Shown here: positions 6,326-7,198 of the stretch, piece by piece
How positions within the stretch are numbered: the stretch's first letter is position 1
Layout of the letters: each line of letters starts with the position of its first letter
Origin: Hyphomicrobiales bacterium
GTDB lineage: Bacteria; Pseudomonadota; Alphaproteobacteria; Rhizobiales; Aestuariivirgaceae
Reading direction: 5' to 3'
Assembly (NCBI GenBank): GCA_003151375.1
Contig: PLXI01000178.1
Coordinates: 14,372-21,569, forward strand
Length of the DNA: 7,198 nt
The notes under the pieces: model-generated
Told to the model about the DNA's origin: nothing
The model's input: only the letters and a program-made list of their open reading frames with translations
Database searches by the model: none
Made by a program: the position numbers and the translations under genes

Positions 6326-7198
6326 TAGCCGTGAAGGGCGGCTGCAATGGCCATTTGGTCAATTGCTTTTTCACCGATGACGACGAGACGCGTTTGGCGT
6401 TTCTCATTGTCATGCCACGGACGATCAAAATACAAATTCAATCGCGGGCCCACCGCTTGGATCAGCAAGCGTGCAGTTGTATCCGGGATATGCGCAAAAC
6501 CTTTGAGGCGAAGTATATCATGTGATTCAATCACTGCGTTGATCCGCGCCAGCAAAGTTTTTTGATCAAGCCCATTTGGCAAATCAACACTGAAGGTTAC
6601 AAAATCATCATGGTCATGCTGCGTCTCGCCTTCCATCTCGTGGGTGGAAAGTCGGTTATGCATGTCATCTTCAGCACTGGCTTCTTGACCCAATAATAAA
6701 TTAACGTCCAAAATGCCCTGCGTGGTGTGCAGCAGGTTTGTGCGGGGCCGCAGTTGGCTTTTTAGTTGCGAAGTAATGTGTTGCAATTGATCGGGCGAAA
6801 GTAAATCTGATTTATTCAACAACACCAAATCGGCACTGTTGAGTTGATCATTGAACAGTTCCTGAATGGGGTTTTCATGATCAACATTTGAGTCGCGCGC
6901 GCGTTGTGCGGCGATTGCCGCTTCGTCATCAGCAAAGCGCCCTTCGCTCAACGCCTTGGCGTCAACGACTGTCACCACACTATCAACCGTAACACGCGAT
7001 TTAATTTCGGGCCAATTGAACGCCCGCACCAATGGTTGTGGCAATGCAAGGCCTGAAGTTTCAATCACAATGTGATCCGGTTTGCGCGGGCTGTCTAAAA
7101 GCTTTTGCATGGTGGGGATAAAATCGTCCGCCACTGTGCAACAGATGCAACCATTGGACAGTTCAATAATATCTTCCTCACTGCATGCCTCATTGCCG
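6325..7198 (-). CDS. cobW: Cobalamin biosynthesis GTPase/metallochaperone CobW, 5' end cut by window edge
   Basis: CobW is a G3E-family GTPase thought to deliver cobalt to the cobalt chelatase. The reading frame stays open to the right edge, giving 290 residues; the first 50-60 residues, with the Walker A loop, are missing. At the visible start ELSNGCICCTV carries the GCxCC metal-site motif (cysteines at 7149-7138) typical of G3E proteins, followed by VIETSGLALPQP (switch/Walker B region) and the guanine-specificity motif NKSD in LVLLNKSDLL. A His/Asp-rich loop (THEMEGETQHDHDD) and the C-terminal CobW_C domain (ILRLKGFAHIPD through FDRPWHDNEKRQTRLVVIG) follow. A shorter start at GTG 7134 should be ignored, since it would remove the CxCC motif. 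Its TAA overlaps the cobN ATG by one base. Confidence 0.96.
   Translation of the reverse strand, partial: GNEACSEEDIIELSNGCICCTVADDFIPTMQKLLDSPRKPDHIVIETSGLALPQPLVRAFNWPEIKSRVTVDSVVTVVDAKALSEGRFADDEAAIAAQRARDSNVDHENPIQELFNDQLNSADLVLLNKSDLLSPDQLQHITSQLKSQLRPRTNLLHTTQGILDVNLLLGQEASAEDDMHNRLSTHEMEGETQHDHDDFVTFSVDLPNGLDQKTLLARINAVIESHDILRLKGFAHIPDTTARLLIQAVGPRLNLYFDRPWHDNEKRQTRLVVIGEKAIDQMAIAAALHG

Overview
The window is part of a cobalamin (vitamin B12) biosynthesis locus from an alphaproteobacterium. The gene set (CobW, CobN, CobO and CobH of the aerobic, Pseudomonas denitrificans-type pathway), the CobN and CobO sequence style and the moderate base composition fit Hyphomicrobiales or a relative. 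This assignment is by protein resemblance only. Five of the six convincing protein genes lie on the minus strand, and I see no mobile element, CRISPR array, tRNA or rRNA.

Layout, in minus-strand reading order. From the right edge: cobW (5' end cut by the window; GCICC metal-site motif and His-rich loop visible), then cobN (complete, 1209 codons), then cobO (complete, 204 codons). These three are joined by a 1-nt stop/start overlap (TAATG) and an 8-nt overlap (ATGTCTGA), so they look like one translationally coupled operon. Next comes a single plus-strand gene (about 1616-2092) for a small secreted protein of unknown function. Its stop codon interlocks with that of cobO on the palindrome TTAA. 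Left of it is a roughly 110-bp divergent promoter region. From there a second minus-strand unit starts with a good sigma70-like promoter, an unannotated 24-codon ORF with a strong Shine-Dalgarno, a long-form cbiX (His-rich tail and CxxC motif), and cobH (cut by the left edge) that overlaps the cbiX stop.

How they work together. CobH rearranges precorrin-8x to hydrogenobyrinic acid. CobN is the large subunit of the late cobalt chelatase; its partners CobS and CobT are not in the window. CobW is a GTPase of the metallochaperone family, a likely cobalt supplier. CobO adenosylates the corrinoid. CbiX is a class II chelatase that normally inserts cobalt early, into sirohydrochlorin, so its presence beside the late chelatase CobN is the main biochemical puzzle. 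The most novel candidates are the 24-codon ORF at the head of the cbiX-cobH transcript and the secreted protein gene lodged between the two cob units. I did not find a wholly new system: most of the window is ordinary cobalamin biosynthesis.
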